In this document: piece by piece, positions 63,094 through 64,000 of the stretch | Position numbering within the stretch: position 1 is the first letter of the stretch | Layout: every line of letters begins with the position of its first letter | Assembly (NCBI GenBank): GCA_963676875.1 | Contig: OY781436.1 | Coordinates: forward strand, 1,054,001-1,118,000 | Length of the DNA stretch: 64,000 nt | Direction of reading: 5' to 3' | Source of the DNA: UBA6244 sp963676875 | GTDB taxonomy: Bacteria > Bacteroidota > Bacteroidia > Bacteroidales > F082 | Program-made: the position numbers and the translations under genes | Notes under the pieces: model-generated | What the model was told of the DNA's origin: nothing | The model's input: the letters and a program-made list of their open reading frames with translations, nothing else | Databases searched by the model: none

Positions 63094-64000
63094 GAAGACT
63101 AAAAGTACAAAAATTGATTTTACTGGACAAAATGTTTATGTAGGAATTGATATTCATTTGAAAAGCTGGAAGGTAACAATAATGGTAAATGATCGCATTC
63201 ACAAGACGTATTCGCAGGATCCAAGTGCAGAGGTGCTATCTAATTATCTGATTAAGAACTTCCCTGGTGCAATTTACTATTCTGCATATGAAGCCGGATT
63301 TTGCGGGTTCAGCGCTCATCGAGAACTTGAGGGTTTTGGTATTAGAAATATTGTTGTCAACCCTGCTGATATTCCCACTACTGATAAAGAAAAGCGCCAA
63401 AAGGAAGACAAGCGCGATAGCCGTAAGATTGCCAAAACGCTCAAGAATGGTGAACTTGTGGGCATTTATATTCCCAGCATGGGTATGGAAGAGCTTCGTG
63501 GACTAGTGCGTTACCGCAAAACATTGGTTAAAGAAATCAGTCGTCACAAAAGCAGAATCAAGTCCTTTCTTTATTTTAATGGGATAAAAATTCCTTTGGA
63601 ACTTGATGGACCTTCAAGGCATTGGTCAGGAAGATTCACAAAATGGTTAAATGATATCGAACTATCCACTTCGCACGGAAAAATAGTTCTTGAAGACACC
63701 TTGGATACATCGTTGCTGCTGCGTAAAAAACTATTAAAGATTAACAGGCACCTTAGACAGCTAGACGGGGAGTATGCAAAAAAGTTAAGTCTGTTGCAAA
63801 CTATCCCCGGAATAGGACTTATAACAGCCATAACCCTTTTGACCGAAATAGAAGACATTTTACGGTTTAAGAATCTTGACCAGCTTTGTTCGTTTGTGGG
63901 CTTAGTTCCGACGACCAATTCATCGGGAGAAAAAGAGAACGTTGGCACCATTACACGTAGGAGTAATCTTTTTTTACGTAGTGTCATAGTTGAAGCAGCC
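63092..64000 (+). CDS. IS110-family transposase (3' partial)
   Basis: 303 codons, still open at the window edge. N-terminal RuvC-like DEDD domain: VYVGIDIHLKSWKVTIMVND (first Asp), YSAYEAGFCGFSAHREL (Glu), TDKEKRQKEDKRDSRKIAKTL (Asp pair). C-terminal Transposase_20 region: LLQTIPGIGLITAITLLTEIEDILRF, then SFVGLVPTTNSSGEKENVGTITRRSNLFLRSVIVEAA, which carries the conserved Ser expected to attack DNA. IS110-family enzymes recombine with a guide (bridge) RNA coded in the element's non-coding end. The short left end here suggests that this RNA, if present, lies to the right of the ORF. Confidence 0.88.
   Translation, partial: MKTKSTKIDFTGQNVYVGIDIHLKSWKVTIMVNDRIHKTYSQDPSAEVLSNYLIKNFPGAIYYSAYEAGFCGFSAHRELEGFGIRNIVVNPADIPTTDKEKRQKEDKRDSRKIAKTLKNGELVGIYIPSMGMEELRGLVRYRKTLVKEISRHKSRIKSFLYFNGIKIPLELDGPSRHWSGRFTKWLNDIELSTSHGKIVLEDTLDTSLLLRKKLLKINRHLRQLDGEYAKKLSLLQTIPGIGLITAITLLTEIEDILRFKNLDQLCSFVGLVPTTNSSGEKENVGTITRRSNLFLRSVIVEAA

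Larger units (their letters stand above)
63005..64000 (+). mobile_element. IS110-family insertion sequence (right part beyond window)
   Basis: It begins near 63005, inside the ATP-grasp gene, and extends past the right edge. The left non-coding end is only about 87 bp. It contains an inverted repeat (63025-63093) ending on the transposase start codon. Exact ends cannot be set because the other end is not in the window. Confidence 0.7.

Overview
The window looks like a chromosomal segment of a gliding, polysaccharide-degrading member of the Bacteroidota, perhaps Marinilabiliales-like (the order is a guess). Evidence: type IX secretion (T9SS) C-terminal sorting domains on several exported proteins, a giant PKD-repeat protein with a gliding-motility-type C-terminal domain, Bacteroidota-type -7 boxes (TAnnTTTG) before many genes, glycoside hydrolases (GH29, GH3, GH13), a Fibrobacter-type 'major paralogous' domain, and dispersed repeats common in this phylum. 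Housekeeping genes at the right (metG, transaldolase, tRNA-Arg) argue against a plasmid or phage.

Layout. 1-10.1 kb is a repeat-rich accessory patch. It holds a partial T9SS-secreted BNR/PKD protein, three copies of a short element with hairpin-forming inverted termini, a nearly identical duplicate of the 3' end of the first gene, an orphan ORF, a PKD lipoprotein, a recombinase remnant, and a DDE insertion sequence that carries its own AbrB-like gene, a dyad operator and an insulating terminator. 10.2-18.4 kb has an amidohydrolase, two MacB-type permeases, and a four-gene minus-strand operon for sodium/carboxylate (acetate-type) uptake with an unusually enlarged small subunit. 19.1-26.5 kb has a repeat-rich exported protein coupled to a membrane-tethered LuxR regulator, an alpha-L-fucosidase, a TlpA-like lipoprotein and a GH3 enzyme. 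26.5-40 kb is secreted/surface proteins: a 3267-residue PKD adhesin, a T9SS beta-propeller-like protein and a secreted cyclophilin. 40.3-43.1 kb has a small protein, a YefM/YoeB toxin-antitoxin pair and a GH13 lipoprotein.

The most interesting region is 43.4-54.5 kb. Three plus-strand genes encode a tandem CbxX-type AAA+ ATPase with a duplicated beta-rich N-terminus, a two-TM protein with two TrkA-N-like domains and a C-terminal RyR domain, and a DUF4062-STAND-like-TPR protein whose P-loop and Walker B residues are degenerate. They face two minus-strand genes, SAM-TPR and SUKH(SMI1/KNR4)-TPR. A 290-bp MITE-like element with a target duplication sits between the two arms. The domain mix resembles predicted bacterial conflict/immune or signalling systems; that function is an inference.

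55-64 kb is mostly housekeeping: tRNA-Arg(CCU) with terminator, aldo/keto reductase, transaldolase and methionyl-tRNA synthetase, an LD-carboxypeptidase, a second copy of the 290-bp repeat in inverse orientation, and an ATP-grasp/ATP-grasp/GNAT cluster whose first gene is cut by an IS110-family element running off the right edge. All assignments come from reading the sequence by eye; no searches were run.
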